A DNA stretch of 6,140 nucleotides, taken from an uncultured Atopobium sp. (lineage in GTDB: Bacteria > Actinomycetota > Coriobacteriia > Coriobacteriales > Atopobiaceae). Made by a program: the position numbers and the translations under genes. The stretch spans positions 1 through 6,140 of the forward strand of contig CAMQEO010000068.1 of the NCBI GenBank assembly GCA_946999785.1, in the 5' to 3' direction. Within the stretch, counting starts at the first letter, position 1; each line of letters opens with the position of its first letter. The notes under the pieces were generated by a model. It was not told where the DNA came from. It made no database searches and was given only the letters and a program-made list of their open reading frames with translations. Shown piece after piece: positions 5,706 through 6,140 of the stretch.

Positions 5706-6140
5706 CCTTGTACAACAAGCGTGTATAAACTCGCTATCATGAGTTACTACCATAATTGTTGTGTCCATCGCTTGTAGTTTTACCAAAAGGCGCGCCATTT
5801 CTTGCATATGTGCACAATCTAAACCACTTGTTGGTTCGTCCAACACAACAATCTTTCTACCTGTTGCAACGGCGCATGCAATGGCGAGTCGCTGCTTTTG
5901 GCCACCCGATAAGCTCTGAGGGTGACGATGTGCCAAAAATTCCAAATCAAGTTGGCGCAATATATTCAGCGCCGCTTCCTGCCTCTTGTTGGTATACTTG
6001 GGCAAGCTCATGAGAACTTCATCAAGAACGCTTTCGCTGAACAGCTGGTTTCCTGTATTTTGCATAACCATAAAACATAATTTTGTGTTAAGAGTTATAT
6101 GCCCTGAAAAATTTATTCAGCGTGGGTAAAATAAGCTCAT
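5691..6140 (-). pseudogene. Remnant of an ECF/YkoD-type ABC transporter ATPase, C-terminal half, in-frame stop upstream
   Basis: Downstream of ATG 6071 the frame encodes 126 residues with a Q-loop (VMQN, 2-5), QLFSESV (9-15), signature LSGGQKQR (54-61), Walker B IVVLDEPTSGLD (74-85) and switch H111 in VVTHD. This closely resembles the second nucleotide-binding domain of double-ATPase ECF-type transporters for vitamins or metal ions. The same frame stays ATPase-like upstream (SGHITLNTK) but meets TGA at 6119-6117, before any Walker A. The stretch between that strand and the Q-loop also looks several residues shorter than usual, and the protein ends abruptly after RLVRL. Without Walker A it cannot hydrolyse ATP. 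TGA is not read as Trp here, since neighbouring genes use TGG. A short CDS at 5691-6071 is the alternative call. It converges on the kinase gene with a 46-bp gap. Confidence 0.65.

Noticed and set aside
5756..6013. Plus-strand open frame opposite the ATPase remnant
   Set aside because: Antisense to a region with clear ABC motifs; no recognisable protein features.

Overview
The window (about 40-45% GC by eye) looks like the chromosome of a low-to-mid GC Gram-positive bacterium, either a clostridial-type Firmicute or a Coriobacteriia-type actinobacterium. The evidence is strong AGGAGG-type ribosome sites, a LanFEG/CprABC-type antimicrobial-peptide ABC transporter with its own two-component system, an S11 D-Ala-D-Ala carboxypeptidase, and a remnant of an ECF/YkoD-type double ATPase. 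The exact taxon cannot be fixed from this sequence.

Layout, left to right. (1) 1-930, minus: a membrane-anchored penicillin-binding-type D-alanyl-D-alanine carboxypeptidase, missing its C-terminus at the window edge. (2) 931-1111: a 181-bp spacer with five perfect 9-bp tandem repeats, degenerate 18-bp repeats and a likely -10 box for the peptidase. (3) 1112-3374, minus: a tight three-gene operon in the order ATPase (LanF type), permease (LanE/MutE type), permease (LanG/MutG type). The first two genes overlap by ATGA, and the second gene's stop codon touches the third gene's ribosome site. (4) 3375-3516: a divergent control region with an 11-bp-periodic direct repeat array, likely the response-regulator operator, promoters on both strands, and an inverted repeat around the ATPase ribosome site. 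(5) 3517-5644, plus: an OmpR-family response regulator and a histidine kinase, 1 nt apart. (6) 5691-6140, minus: the C-terminal half of an ECF-type ABC ATPase, cut off from any Walker A by an in-frame TGA and probably a pseudogene.

Inferred circuit: the kinase senses a cell-envelope antimicrobial (lantibiotic or similar peptide) through its roughly 125-residue outer domain and phosphorylates the regulator. The regulator binds the 11-bp repeats between the two transcription units and activates the divergent transporter, which removes the peptide from the membrane. The carboxypeptidase lies downstream on the transporter strand and could add a wall-remodelling arm, although it seems to have its own promoter. 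No lantibiotic precursor or modification gene is present, so in this window the module looks like stand-alone immunity, as in the CprABC-CprRK systems of clostridia.
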